A stretch of DNA of 64,000 bases, from positions 1 to 64,000 of the forward strand of contig CBDCSZ010000053.1 of the NCBI GenBank assembly GCA_965221935.1, written 5' to 3'. The notes beneath the pieces are model-generated. The model had not been told where the DNA came from, ran no database searches, and saw only the letters and a list, made by a program, of their open reading frames with translations. This DNA comes from JAPOXR01 sp965221935 (GTDB lineage: Bacteria > Pseudomonadota > Alphaproteobacteria > Rhodobacterales > Rhodobacteraceae). Shown here piece after piece: positions 53,398 to 63,208 of the stretch; the first letter of the stretch is position 1; each line of letters starts with the position of its first letter. The position numbers and the translations under genes are program-made.

Positions 53398-53765
53398 GTT
53401 CCCCGCCTGGGGGCGCCACCGGTCGCCGTCAGCCCGCCTATGCCCTGTTTCGACACTCCGGGAAATGTCCTTCCCTTCCGCAAAATGGAGCGGCAGGCGA
53501 TTCAGGCTCCGGCCGGCCGGAGCGGAATGGCGGAAGTGGAAACAAAGCGCACGACGGCGGTTTGGGCGGAACGGGGTGCCCCAGGGAAAAAACAACCCCT
53601 CTGCGGTGAATTGCGTTTGCGCGCCGTGCTTGCCGGATCAGGCTCAGCAGCGGTTTCAGCAGCCAGAGGTTCAGCATGACTTCTGCCGCCGAAAACCGGT
53701 GACGGCCGACGGGCCCGATGCACAAACCTTCAGGACTAATCCGAACTTCATGTCGGGATTTGACA
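53398..53765. other. Intergenic stretch after the DNA glycosylase
   Basis: About 370 bp with no recognised gene on either strand; overlapping frames are of poor quality. It leads into the direct repeats. Confidence 0.3.
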
Positions 53766-53852
53766 GGTTTTCTCCGCGCAGGCAAGGACACTATCAGGTC
53801 CGGAAGACGCACGATCAGAAAGCGGCGGTTTTCTCCGCGCAGGCAAGGACAC
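53766..53852. repeat. Two perfect 26-bp direct repeats, 35-bp spacer
   Basis: The first copy (53766-53791) starts GGTTTTCTCCGCGCAGGC and ends AAGGACAC; the second (53827-53852) is identical. The 35-bp spacer differs. Only two copies exist, with no internal dyad, so a CRISPR array is not supported. They lie next to the IS1634 element, and could be a duplication at its edge or a protein-binding pair. Confidence 0.55.
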
Positions 53853-53859
53853 CATGTTG

Positions 53860-55790
53860 TTTTCGCTTGATTTTCTGGGGGTCCGGCCGGGCCGGAGGGC
53901 TTTTTCAGCCTGTCATTGAACTGACAACATTTCCGGGCGGTTTGATCTCCAGAAGCTCAAAGGCCCTTTTCTGGAGCGCGGTCGGCCGCGCGGCCATGCG
54001 GAACGCGCTGCCGGGCCTTCCGGGCAGGAAGGCGTCGTTCAGCGTCAGCGTTCCGAGATCGGCGAGCAGCGTCCGGAAGCTGTGGACCGGCAGGCCGTCA
54101 GGGGTCTGTTTCGAAGCCGCCTTGGCCTTGGCGCTTTCGGAGACCTCCGCCTTTTCAACCGGGGTGGACCGCCCGGCGCGCGCGGCTTCGCGGTCATCGT
54201 CCTCGAACAGGATGGGTGCGAGCTTCTCACGCATGCTCCGCTCCACATGCCAGGCGAGCATGCAGAGGAACACATGCGCCTTCACCCGCCCCTCATTGTA
54301 AACATGGAACGGCCGGACCCTCAGCCCTGACGTCTTCATGGTCCGGAAGGCGCGCTCGACGAGCGCGAGGCTTTTATACGCCGCCACCGCCGCCTCGCCG
54401 CCGATGGATTCCTTTCCGAGGCTGGCGCGCACCACATAGATTCCGTCGAGCGCCGCCTCCGCCGCGGTTTTCGCCGCGTCGCGGCTCCAGTCCATTCCGC
54501 CGTCCCGGATCTCAATATTGAAGTGTTTTTCGACCTTTTTTCTGTTGCCCCTGCGCCCCAGGGCCTTCGCCGTCATCTCCCGGTTCTTCGGGCCCGGCCG
54601 GCGGCGGGACGCCGCGGCGGCGATCTCAGCCAGCGTCTGTTCCGTCGCCCTGAGCAGATCCTCCCGCTTCCGGGCCCTTTCCTCCCGCAGACGGGGATTG
54701 AGGCAGACCAGCAGCCGCTCGCCGGGAAAGTCCGGGGACACGGTCTCGGCGACCTGATCCTCAGCGAGCCTCGCCGGATCCAGCGCTGCCGGCGCGTCCT
54801 TCCCCTTCTTCACAAGCTTCCGGATGTCGGCGCTCCTGAGCGCCGATATCCAGTCAAGGCCGAGAGGAATCAGATCCTCCCTGATGCGGGCCGATGTGAT
54901 CATGCCGCGGTCGCCGACCAGCGCGATGTTCTCAACCCGGAAACGGCGGCGCAGCTTCTCCGCCCGGCCCCTGACGGTGTCCGGGTCGGCGGTGTTTCCG
55001 CTGAACACCTCGACCGCCACAGGGGTTCCGTCCCCCGAGCAGACCAGCCCGTATGTGATCTGCATTTTGCCTTTCTTTCCGTCGCGGCTGTGGCCGAAGG
55101 CCGCCAGCGGGCATTTCCTCCCTTCAACGTAACTGGACGAGACGTCGTACAGAACCAACGTCCCGTCCCTGAGATGCCGGTTCGCGAGGCTGCGCTCGAT
55201 CCAGGGCTGGCGCTCAAGCAGCCAGTCGAGCATGTCCAGCATCTCGTTGCCGCTGACCGGCCCGAGGCCGGGCAGCTCCCCGAGGCTGGTGGAGGCGGTC
55301 TCCGGGTCAAGGGCCCTGGCTGTGGCGAGCTTGGAGGCCGGATCGATGATCCGGGCCGCCGCCGCCGCCATCGCGAGACCGCGCATCCGGCTTTTTTTCC
55401 GCCCGAGGATGCCTTCGAATCCGAGGCTCCGCATGGTCCCGAGCGCCGCCGCCGCGTGGCCGTGCGGCAGCGACCTGCGGATCCCGAAAACCTCGTCCGG
55501 GGAGCCGAGAACAATTCCGCCCCTGAGGACGGCGCGGAAGCCGTCGGTGACCGCCGGCGGCAGATAGGTGAGGTTGGCGATGGTGCGCTTCCTGACCTTC
55601 GCGCCTTCGCGCCAGGCCTCCCTGAGGAGGATTGTGTCGCGGCCGCGCCTGTTGGGGATGGTCTCGATGTGGAATGACATGTGCGGTCTCCCTGCGCAAT
55701 GACAACAATCCATGGTGCCTGCCGTCTCCTTGTCCACAGGATGTGTTCCTTTAACACCATAATAATGTGCACTGTTGCGAAAATACGTCA
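53860..55790 (-). mobile_element. IS1634-family element (ends approximate)
   Basis: A full-length transposase is present, but I could not define inverted repeats. A TTTTCGC word occurs near both sides (about 53859 and, on the other strand, about 55785), so the limits are rough. No TSD was found. Confidence 0.4.
53905..55680 (-). CDS. IS1634-family transposase
   Basis: The 591-residue protein begins MSFHIETIPNRRGRDTILLR after a GGGAGA site. It shows TLVLYDVSSSYVEGRKCPLA near 170 with the first Asp, IALVGDRGMITSARIREDL near 250 with the second, and the C-terminal YKSLALVERAFRTMKTSGL with the Glu near 441, matching DDE_Tnp_1-type IS1634 transposases. The open frame continues upstream to 55824, but the ATG at 55680 is the normal start. 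The frame is intact. Confidence 0.85.
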   Translation of the reverse strand: MSFHIETIPNRRGRDTILLREAWREGAKVRKRTIANLTYLPPAVTDGFRAVLRGGIVLGSPDEVFGIRRSLPHGHAAAALGTMRSLGFEGILGRKKSRMRGLAMAAAAARIIDPASKLATARALDPETASTSLGELPGLGPVSGNEMLDMLDWLLERQPWIERSLANRHLRDGTLVLYDVSSSYVEGRKCPLAAFGHSRDGKKGKMQITYGLVCSGDGTPVAVEVFSGNTADPDTVRGRAEKLRRRFRVENIALVGDRGMITSARIREDLIPLGLDWISALRSADIRKLVKKGKDAPAALDPARLAEDQVAETVSPDFPGERLLVCLNPRLREERARKREDLLRATEQTLAEIAAAASRRRPGPKNREMTAKALGRRGNRKKVEKHFNIEIRDGGMDWSRDAAKTAAEAALDGIYVVRASLGKESIGGEAAVAAYKSLALVERAFRTMKTSGLRVRPFHVYNEGRVKAHVFLCMLAWHVERSMREKLAPILFEDDDREAARAGRSTPVEKAEVSESAKAKAASKQTPDGLPVHSFRTLLADLGTLTLNDAFLPGRPGSAFRMAARPTALQKRAFELLEIKPPGNVVSSMTG

Positions 55791-56026
55791 GTGGGCACGC
55801 GGCCTGAAACCGCGCAACTTGCACTGGAAACTTTTTGACAAGACAAAAGCGGCCCGGCGGCCAGAAAACCTCACGTTTTCAACGTCTTGCAGGGAGCGCG
55901 GGGGGCGGCGGCGGGATGAAGATCGGACTAATGGCGCTGCCCCAGTTAATTGATACAGTGGAACCGGGTCGGTGGCGAAGCTTCGGATTTGGACCAATCG
56001 ACCGCTGATTTGGCTGCGGAGAAAAT
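55681..56026. other. Intergenic stretch between the IS1634 transposase and the permease
   Basis: About 345 bp, in part the IS end. No protein-like frame fits. The promoter of the permease should be near 55900-56020. Confidence 0.3.
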
Positions 56027-57912
56027 ATGGAGCCGCTTCAATTCACAACCGAAATGGCCGTTGTTCTTGGCCTTTTGGGGTTCACCGTTTTCCTGTTTGT
56101 GTCGGAAATCATTCGAATTGATCTGGCCGCCCTCCTTATTCTCGTCAGCATTGGAGTCCTGAGCTATCTGCCAGGCTTGGATAACCTTGCCGATGCGTCG
56201 CACCTGTTCGATGGCTTTGCGTCGAACGCCGTGATCTCAATCATCGCGGTGATGATCATCGGGGCCGGGCTGGACCGCACCGGATGCATGCACAAAATCG
56301 CGGCCATCATTTTGAAGCAGGGCGGCAACACCGAGGTCCGCGTGCTTCCGATCGTGTCCGGGACAGTCGGCGTGATTTCGAGCTTCCTCCAAAACGTCGG
56401 CGCGGCGGTGCTGTTCCTGCCTGTCGTCAGCAGAATTTCCGTGCGGTCGGGAATAGCTCTGAACCGTCTCCTCATGCCGATGGGTTTTTGTGCGATTCTC
56501 GGCGGCACGATGACCATGGTCGGGTCATCGCCCCTTATCCTGCTGAACGACTTGGTCCAGACCGCGAACTCGAGCCTGCCGGACGGCGCCAAGATCCCGC
56601 CGTTCGAACTGTTCTCAGTGACCCCTATCGGCGCCGCGCTGGTCGCCACAGGCATCCTGTATTTTCTGCTGCTTGGCCGCTGGGTTCTGCCGGGCTCTCC
56701 CGAACCGGTTGAGCTGGCGCCCACAGGCGGCACAGCCGAATACCTGGAACGGGTCTACGGACTTCACGCCGATGTGTTTGAAGTGAACGTCCCTCCCGAC
56801 AGCGCTCTCGTGGGACAGATACTGGCGGACATCAACAACGAGAACAATCTCTACATCATTTCGACCTTCTATCGCGGCAAAGTGTCGATGATTCAGATAC
56901 TGACCGCAGAAATCGCCGCCCCGTGCAGGCTGGCAATTGTCGGCAATGAGCAAACCGTCAGGAATTTCGCCGACCGGCACGGCCTCTTGGTCAGGCCGGA
57001 GCTGGACGTTTTCGCCGAGGAGTTTGCGCCGACCAATGCCGGCGTCGCCGAACTGGTCATTCCGCCGGAATCAAAGCTGATCGGGCAGACGCTGAGGCAG
57101 CTGCTTCTGCGCAAGACATATGGCCTGAGCCTCATGGCGATTCACCGCCGCGAAGGCACCCTCAGCCACGTCAGGACCGACGGGCATGAACCGACCCAGA
57201 TCGGGGGCTGGTTCCCTTTCAGGCCGGTGACATGCTGGTTGCCCACACGCGCTGGGACAACCTGACCCGCATCAAACGCGACCGGAATTTTATCGTCGTG
57301 ACAACCGATTTCCCGCAAGAGGAGATCAGGCCAAAAAAGGTGGTCTGGGCACTTCTGTTTTTCGTGGTATCGCTGTCGCTCATACTGTTCACGGATTTGC
57401 GGCTGTCGCTCTGTCTATTGACGGGCGCGGTCGGCATGCTGCTGAGCCGTGTATTGAGCATCGACGAAGCCTATCGGTCTGTTGGATGGAACACTGTGTT
57501 CCTGCTGGCGAGCCTAATCCCGCTCGGTCAAGCGGTCCAAAACACTGGCACCGCTGCATGGATCGCCCAGCAGACACTCACTCTTCTGGACGGCTGGCCC
57601 GTTTGGACTCTGCAGCTGGGTGTGGCAATCCTCGCCACCGTATTTTCATTGGTGATGTCAAATGTCGGCGCAACGGTGCTTCTGGTTCCCTTGGCTGTTT
57701 CGATTGCCGTCGCGGCCGGGGAAAGCCCGGCGCTGTTTGCGCTGACCGCGGCGATTTCCACTTCGAATTCGTTCATCATTCCGACGCATCAGGTCAATGC
57801 GCTGATCATGGGTCCGGCTGGCTACAAGGTCACAGATTTCATCAAGAGCGGGGGCATCATGACTGTCCTGTTTCTGATCGTCTCGATGGTCATGCTCAAC
57901 GTGCTGTATTGA
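56027..57912 (+). pseudogene. SLC13-family anion permease with TrkA-C domains, frameshifted
   Basis: Two frames give one protein. The first (from ATG 56027) holds N-terminal spans (VVLGLLGFTVFLFVSEII, AVISIIAVMIIGAGLDRTG), GTMTMVGSSPLILLNDLV, and two TrkA-C-like segments (VNVPPDSALVGQILADI; VIPPESKLIGQTLRQL). At the run of five G at 57203-57207 the reading shifts: frame one ends in GWFPFRPVTCWLP, while the second frame resumes as PFQAGDMLVAHTRWDNL and continues with more spans and VMSNVGATVLLVPLAV, AISTSNSFIIPTHQVNAL. One missing G restores the join. It would import sulfate, carboxylates or similar anions. The damage or a sequencing error cannot be told apart here. Confidence 0.75.
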
Positions 57913-58202
57913 CCAAAGCCGCATGTCCTAGCGAAGCCTCAATGCTGCCGGTCATGCTTGATCGTTCCCTGGTGATTGGCGCTTACCGTGCGCTGCCCTT
58001 AATTGGAAACAGACCAGCGAAGGCGGGGATGGGAGAGCGGATTTCAGCGGCAATTCTTGGCGCCCGTGACTGGAAATGACGATTTTCGATCCCGAATATG
58101 CCCGAGGGGCGCCTGTCCGGTGACCTCAACGCAGAGGCCGCCAAGGTCAGTGCGACGCGCCGGGCCGCATGAATATTGAATGAAAAAAGAGGAGGCTGGG
58201 AG

Positions 58203-59201
58203 ATGCCCCTTGCATGGGTGATTCACGGATACGATGGCTACCAGGGATTGTCGCTGGAAGAGTTTCCAGACGAATCGCCGGGTCCGGGCGAAGTCCGGCT
58301 CAATGTCGAGGCCTTCGCCCTCAACTGGGGCGACATGGATCTCATGCGTGACCGGTATTCATTCAGCTTTTCTGAATTTCCAGCCCGCATCGGAATGGAA
58401 GCGGCTGGCATCGTGGATGCGGTCGGCCCGGGCGTGACCGGCATTGAACCCGGGATGCGCATGTGCACATTGCCGTATTTTTACGACCGCCGCGGCGCCA
58501 GCGCAGAACAGCTGATCATTGACCACCGCTACGTGACGCCGGCGCCCGCTGGGCTTTCCGCTGTGGAAAGCGCGTCTGTCTGGATGATGTATATGACCGC
58601 GTATTTCCCCTTGGTTGAAATTCTGCGGGTCTTGCCAGGCAAGAACATTCTGGTGACTGCGGGCACCGGAACAGCCGGAACCGCGGCTCTGGAGATAGGC
58701 CGCCATTTCGGCGCCAATATGATCGCCACGTCACGGTTCGAACACAACCGAGGCTTTCTGGAGGATGTCGGCGCCGACCACGTTTTTGTGCCCGGTTCGC
58801 GCGATCTGGCGGAGTTTCTGAAATCCGTAACCGGCGGACATGGGATCGACGCGGCATTTGATCCGGTCGGCGCCGGCATGATCGGGCAATACGCGCCGGC
58901 GCTTGCCAAGGACGCACGGATCTTTTTTTACGGCACGCTTGACGCACAGTTTCCGACGTTGCCGCTTGTCGACATGTTTCAGGCAAACGCGGTCTTTCAC
59001 CCGTACTCGCTCTTCAACTACGTCGAGAATCCTGCGGCCCAGGAACGGGGCAAAACATTTGTGTATGACGCACTCAAGCGTGGCCTTGTTGCTCCACGGA
59101 TTGACAGGGTCTATCCGATGGATGGCTACCGCGAGGCTTGGAGCTATCTCGCCGCCCCGCGCGAAACCCACGGCAAAGTCGTCGTCGAGACCGGGGCGTA
59201 G
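58203..59201 (+). CDS. Quinone oxidoreductase-like medium-chain dehydrogenase
   Basis: The 332-residue enzyme belongs to the zinc-free MDR group: LSLEEFPDESPGPGEVRLNV near 14, FALNWGDMDLM, FPARIGMEAAGIVDAVGPGV near 62, and the nucleotide motif ILVTAGTGTAGTAALEIGRH near 147. Zinc-binding Cys are absent, so a quinone or enoyl reductase-type activity is likelier. ATG 58203 has GAGGAGG just upstream; an ATG at 58176 is weaker. No operon partner is evident. Confidence 0.85.
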   Translation: MPLAWVIHGYDGYQGLSLEEFPDESPGPGEVRLNVEAFALNWGDMDLMRDRYSFSFSEFPARIGMEAAGIVDAVGPGVTGIEPGMRMCTLPYFYDRRGASAEQLIIDHRYVTPAPAGLSAVESASVWMMYMTAYFPLVEILRVLPGKNILVTAGTGTAGTAALEIGRHFGANMIATSRFEHNRGFLEDVGADHVFVPGSRDLAEFLKSVTGGHGIDAAFDPVGAGMIGQYAPALAKDARIFFYGTLDAQFPTLPLVDMFQANAVFHPYSLFNYVENPAAQERGKTFVYDALKRGLVAPRIDRVYPMDGYREAWSYLAAPRETHGKVVVETGA

Positions 59202-59456
59202 TCGCCGTCTGGATTTTGCGCCTGCCCGCCCGTCTCTGAAGTCTCGGAAAGCTGCAGACAATCGCAACCGTCAGACTGCCGCGCCACCCTCCGTGGCGGC
59301 GGCCCGCAGCCTCAAACTCCCGACAAAAACACACTCAGCCAACCCCCGGAATCGCAGCGAATACCACCGAAAATCAAGCAATGTGTGGTCAATTGGAATT
59401 GAAGGGCGACAGAAGGATGCCTTGACTGGGAACCAGGACGGACGAAATCTATCGTT

Positions 59457-59696
59457 ATGAGCGGGCCGCCGGACAGTCACGACCTTGTGCGGCAGCTTGC
59501 CGTGTTGGAGGAGCGCATCAACACGAACCAAGCCGAATACGCCGGAGCCGCGGAGCGGATGAGGGCGTACATGGCCAAACGAGATTCGGACATGGCCAAG
59601 CAGGACAAGGCGAACACCCGACGAATCGTTGCGGCGATCACGGTGGCTGTGATAGTGATCCTTGGCGTCGCGGCGCTGATGATTGCTCCGGCCTGA
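59457..59696 (+). CDS. Small coiled-coil protein with C-terminal membrane span
   Basis: The 79-residue product has a helical N-terminal part with a heptad-like run (LVRQLAVLEERINTNQAEYA) and Lys/Asp-rich segment AKRDSDMAKQDKANT, then one hydrophobic segment near 57-78 (IVAAITVAVIVILGVAALMI). It looks like a tail-anchored membrane protein. I do not recognise the family. The next gene starts 70 bp downstream. Confidence 0.55.
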   Translation: MSGPPDSHDLVRQLAVLEERINTNQAEYAGAAERMRAYMAKRDSDMAKQDKANTRRIVAAITVAVIVILGVAALMIAPA

Positions 59697-59767
59697 GCGT
59701 CGGCGGCAGAACGGCGCCGCCGTCGGTGTCGCTTGGCTGCCCTGCAATTGAGATTCGGCTCAGAAAC

Positions 59768-60409
59768 ATGATCCTCCGCCGGTGCCTTAAAGAGCCAGTC
59801 CCAGAGATCTTCAAAGCTTGGGATGACATGTCAGCCGCCGTCGATGCGCATCTCTGTGGCGATGGGGAAACAGCTGCGCGACTGTTCAATAATGCCGACG
59901 GGCTCAGGATTTGGCACTGGCTCAACCCCGCGTGGTCAATTGATGTGGATGACCGGAATCATATCATCGATCCCAGCCCTCAAGGCGACACCTGTTCGGT
60001 TCCCAGGGATATGCGCGATGGAAAGAGCAGCCGCATTCCGTCCGGCACCAAGCAGGCTGTTCTGGATCGGGACGGTTTCAGTTGCCGCTATTGCGGCATT
60101 CCTGTCGTGGATGCTGAAATCCGCAAAATTGCGAACAAGCTTTATCCGAAGTCCGTGATTTGGGGAGATGATCCTCGACGCCAGCACGCCGGGTTTGCCA
60201 TCATGTGGCTCCAGTACGATCATGTTGTTCCTTGGAGCCACGGCGGCAGCACAGACGAGAAAAACCTGGTCATATCCTGCGCTCTCTGCAACTTCGGCAA
60301 GATGAAAAACACCTTGAAGCAACTCGGCCTTGAAGATCCCCGCGACCGCGCCCCGGAAAGAAGGCTCGATCACGATGGCCTGGAGCGTCTAAGGCCCTGC
60401 GCCGCTTGA
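59768..60409 (+). CDS. HNH endonuclease
   Basis: The 213-residue protein ends in an HNH nuclease: KQAVLDRDGFSCRYCGIPV with the first Cys pair, MWLQYDHVVPWSHGGSTDEKNLV with catalytic His-Asp, and SCALCNFGKM with the second Cys pair and Asn. A helical N-terminal part with no recognised family precedes it. A GTG at 59726 is an alternative start adding 14 residues. HNH proteins of this shape occur alone, as homing or restriction-like nucleases; no partner methyltransferase is near. Confidence 0.8.
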   Translation: MILRRCLKEPVPEIFKAWDDMSAAVDAHLCGDGETAARLFNNADGLRIWHWLNPAWSIDVDDRNHIIDPSPQGDTCSVPRDMRDGKSSRIPSGTKQAVLDRDGFSCRYCGIPVVDAEIRKIANKLYPKSVIWGDDPRRQHAGFAIMWLQYDHVVPWSHGGSTDEKNLVISCALCNFGKMKNTLKQLGLEDPRDRAPERRLDHDGLERLRPCAA

Positions 60410-61163
60410 GTTACTCAGCGGGAATGTCCCGCGGATGCAGTTTGCGAATCCACTCGAATGGTCTCTGGGACGCTGAAATCAGGCCTCTCCCACGCAGTCC
60501 ACGGACACTTGCCCGGGCATTCCTCGCTGAGCTCGACCTGAGAGGCCCTCCGAACGACGGACCCGGTCCCTGAATCGCGTTTGCCGTTTGCGGGACGGCG
60601 CGCAAACCGGGGATGGACAAAGGGATGGTTTCGGGTCCCGGAGGAACAACGGAACGGTTTCAGTTTGTCGTTCCAGCAGCCGATCGTCAGCAGAACGGAT
60701 GCCGTCCGGCGTCTTCGCGGCCGTTTGATCCGGAGAAGTTGGAAGCGGCGGGCCGGCGGCAATCCGGGGATGGATTGCGCCTTCCCTGCGCTGTGCAGGT
60801 ACTGCACATGAAGAATGCGGGCTGAACAGATGCTTGCGATGAGACTGACCGCCGGCACGGGCGGCAAGTCCGGTTTACCATTTTCCGCATACCAAAACGC
60901 GGACAGGCCGGGGACAGTTGAGAATGATTCAGGCGCGCTGCAAGGCTGCCTCCGATCGCCGGAACCAGCCTTGGCGTCCTCACACCCGTTGCCGAGTTTC
61001 AATCCGCGAAAACGCAGCCAGCATATGCGTCTCCTGCAACCGCAGTCCGTCACCTTGTTGGCCGTGATTTGGCTCGTCGCTTTCGGTCCTGCCTGCACAA
61101 GACCGGAGAGACAATACGAAGGAGCCGTGACAGAATTGCAGAAGGTGCCCTGAGCCTTCGTCT
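60410..61163. other. 750-bp stretch before the Dpp operon end
   Basis: No confident gene. A short plus-strand frame ends at 61153 with MRLLQPQSVTLLAVIWL (from about 61025, 42 codons), which could be a signal-like fragment but has no good lipobox. A long minus-strand open frame at 60415-61284 has poor composition. A terminator for the convergent genes may lie here but was not identified. Confidence 0.3.
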
Positions 61164-62174
61164 TCAGTTCACTGATGCGGGTACCGGTTTCCAGCTGCCG
61201 TTGCGGTGTTCCTGCTGAAACCTGACACACCGCGTTGCACGGTTTGAATCCACCTCTTCGAGATTGGCCGCGATTGTTGTGCAAACATCGTTTGCGAAGG
61301 GGCAGCGGCTTGCCAGCCGACAGTGCGCCGGCGGATCGATCGGCGATGTCGGTTCTCCATCCAGTGAAATCCGCAGCTTTTGCTGTCGGGGATGATCGAC
61401 CGGCGTCGCCGACACGAGTGCCCTCGTGTAGGGATGAAAACCGTTGCCGAGCACCTCTCTCGTAGGCCCGACCTCCACAATCTGCCCGAGATACATGACA
61501 GCAACCCGGTCAGCGAGCATCGACACCACCGCCAGATTGTGGGAAATGAACAAATACGCCAGTTTGAGACGCTGCTGCAGTTCCCTGAGTAGGTTGACGA
61601 TCTGCGCCTCTACGGACACATCCAGAGCTGACGTCGGTTCATCCAGCACCAGCAGTTTCGGGCTGGTCGCCAGTGCCCGCGCAATGCCGACCCGCTGCTG
61701 CTGGCCGCCGGAGAGCTCGTGCGGAAAGCGCCCGGTATGTTCTTCGCTCAGGCCCACGAGCCGAAACAGCGATGCCACGCGCTCCTTCAGTTCGGATCTG
61801 CCGACGATGCTGTGCAGGTGCAGTGGTTCAGCCACAAGCGTGCCGACCCGGCGCCGCGGATTGAGCGATTCGAGGGGATCCTGGTAGACCATCTGCATCT
61901 GCGGCCGCAGTTTCTGCACTTCTGAATTCTGCATGGAAGAAATCTCGCGGCCAGCTATCCGGACCTGACCGCTGTCCGGGTCTTCGAGGCGAAGGATGCA
62001 GCGGCCCACTGTGGATTTACCGCTGCCGCTCTCGCCGACCAGTGCCAGGGTTTCTCCAGGCCGCAGGCTCAGCGACACATTGTCCGCGGCCACGAGATTC
62101 CGGTGCCGGAACATGCCGCTGCGCATCGGGTACCGTTTGGTCAGGCCGGACACGGTGAGCAAGGGATCGCTCAT
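61164..62174 (-). CDS. Peptide ABC transporter ATP-binding protein (DppF/OppF type)
   Basis: The 336-residue ATPase has Walker A VGESGSGKSTVGRCI near 48, signature ELSGGQQQRVGIARAL near 153 and Walker B LLVLDEPTSALDV. The C-terminal oligopeptide-permease domain holds the Cys-rich SRCPFANDVCTTIAA. An ATG at 62174 after GGAAGGAAATCG is the start, overlapping the DppD stop by 4 bp. It pairs with DppD to power the importer. Confidence 0.88.
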   Translation of the reverse strand: MSDPLLTVSGLTKRYPMRSGMFRHRNLVAADNVSLSLRPGETLALVGESGSGKSTVGRCILRLEDPDSGQVRIAGREISSMQNSEVQKLRPQMQMVYQDPLESLNPRRRVGTLVAEPLHLHSIVGRSELKERVASLFRLVGLSEEHTGRFPHELSGGQQQRVGIARALATSPKLLVLDEPTSALDVSVEAQIVNLLRELQQRLKLAYLFISHNLAVVSMLADRVAVMYLGQIVEVGPTREVLGNGFHPYTRALVSATPVDHPRQQKLRISLDGEPTSPIDPPAHCRLASRCPFANDVCTTIAANLEEVDSNRATRCVRFQQEHRNGSWKPVPASVN

Positions 62175-63208
62175 ACGATTTCCTTCCATCGGTGGCAGGC
62201 CACCCGATGTCGGTCGCCGCAGCTCTCACGCACGGGCAGTTCAGCTGAACAGATTTTGCGGGCGTGCGCGCATCTTGGATGGAAAGGGCAGCCGCGCGGC
62301 CGGTCGCGCAGGTCCGGCACCTGTCCGGGGATATTCGCCAGCGTGCCGGCGCTCTCGGTTCGGGCCCGCGCCGCAAGCAGCCCCTGCGTGTAGGGGTGGC
62401 GGGGCTCGTCGAAAATCAGCTCGACCGGCGCCTCCTCAAAAATCATCCCGGCATACATGACGGCCACCCGGTCACAGAGTTCAGCGATGACACCGAGATT
62501 GTGGGTGATGACGATCTGCGACAGGCCGCGATGCTGCCGCAGCCGCGACAAAAGGCGGATGATCTGATACTGGATTGTCACATCCAGAGCCGTGGTCGGT
62601 TCGTCGGCGAGCAGCAGGCGCGGCGAAGACGCCAGCGCCAAAGCAATCATGACCCGCTGCGCCATGCCGCCCGAAAGCTGATGTGGATAGCGCCGCAGCA
62701 CCGACTCCGGATTGGGGAGGCCGACGTCCAGAAGCAGCGATTCGGCCTGCTCGGCGGCCTGGCTGCTGTGAAGCCCCGCATGCACCCGAAAGACCTCCTT
62801 CAGTGTCCGGCCGACGGGCAGCACCGGGTTCAGCGATGCGCCGGGGTTTTGGAAGATCATCGAGATGTGCCGGCCGCGGATGGCGCGCATCCGCTCGCCG
62901 TCGAGCCCCACGAGGTTTTGTCCCTGGAACCGAATCTCGCCGCCGGTCACGAAGCCGGGAGGGCGCAGGAGGCCGATGATGGCGAGGGCGGTGACAGATT
63001 TGCCGGATCCGCTTTCCCCGACCAGCCCCAGGATTTCGTTTTCGCAGACGGAAAGATCGATGCCGACCAGCACCGGGACGGTCGCCCTGGGGAGCCGGAA
63101 TTCAGCATGCAGGTTCTCAATGTTCAGAATGTCCGCGGCCCGGATTTCCGGCGCCGCCGCCGATGGCGCGTCCGGGTCCGGCTGCTGGAATGATCCGCCG
63201 GAACTCAT
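62171..63208 (-). CDS. Peptide ABC transporter ATP-binding protein (DppD type)
   Basis: The 345-residue ATPase shows Walker A GLVGESGSGKSVTALAI near 65, signature QLSGGMAQRVMIALALA near 178 and Walker B LLLADEPTTALDVT. The C-terminal Cys-rich segment GCPFHPRCAHARKIC is the family's Fe-S or Zn-like binding tail. The ATG at 63208 overlaps the DppC stop in an ATGA. The frame is open further upstream but that part overlaps dppC. Confidence 0.88.
   Translation of the reverse strand: MSSGGSFQQPDPDAPSAAAPEIRAADILNIENLHAEFRLPRATVPVLVGIDLSVCENEILGLVGESGSGKSVTALAIIGLLRPPGFVTGGEIRFQGQNLVGLDGERMRAIRGRHISMIFQNPGASLNPVLPVGRTLKEVFRVHAGLHSSQAAEQAESLLLDVGLPNPESVLRRYPHQLSGGMAQRVMIALALASSPRLLLADEPTTALDVTIQYQIIRLLSRLRQHRGLSQIVITHNLGVIAELCDRVAVMYAGMIFEEAPVELIFDEPRHPYTQGLLAARARTESAGTLANIPGQVPDLRDRPRGCPFHPRCAHARKICSAELPVRESCGDRHRVACHRWKEIV

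Noticed and set aside
53766..53852. Possible CRISPR array
   Set aside because: Only two repeats, no leader, no cas genes and no third copy either side.
61025..61153. Possible 42-residue lipoprotein
   Set aside because: Cysteine context (FGPAC) is a poor lipobox and no ribosome-binding site is clear.
60415..61284. Minus-strand frame of 289 codons before the Dpp operon
   Set aside because: Composition is not protein-like and it overlaps the end of the DppF gene.
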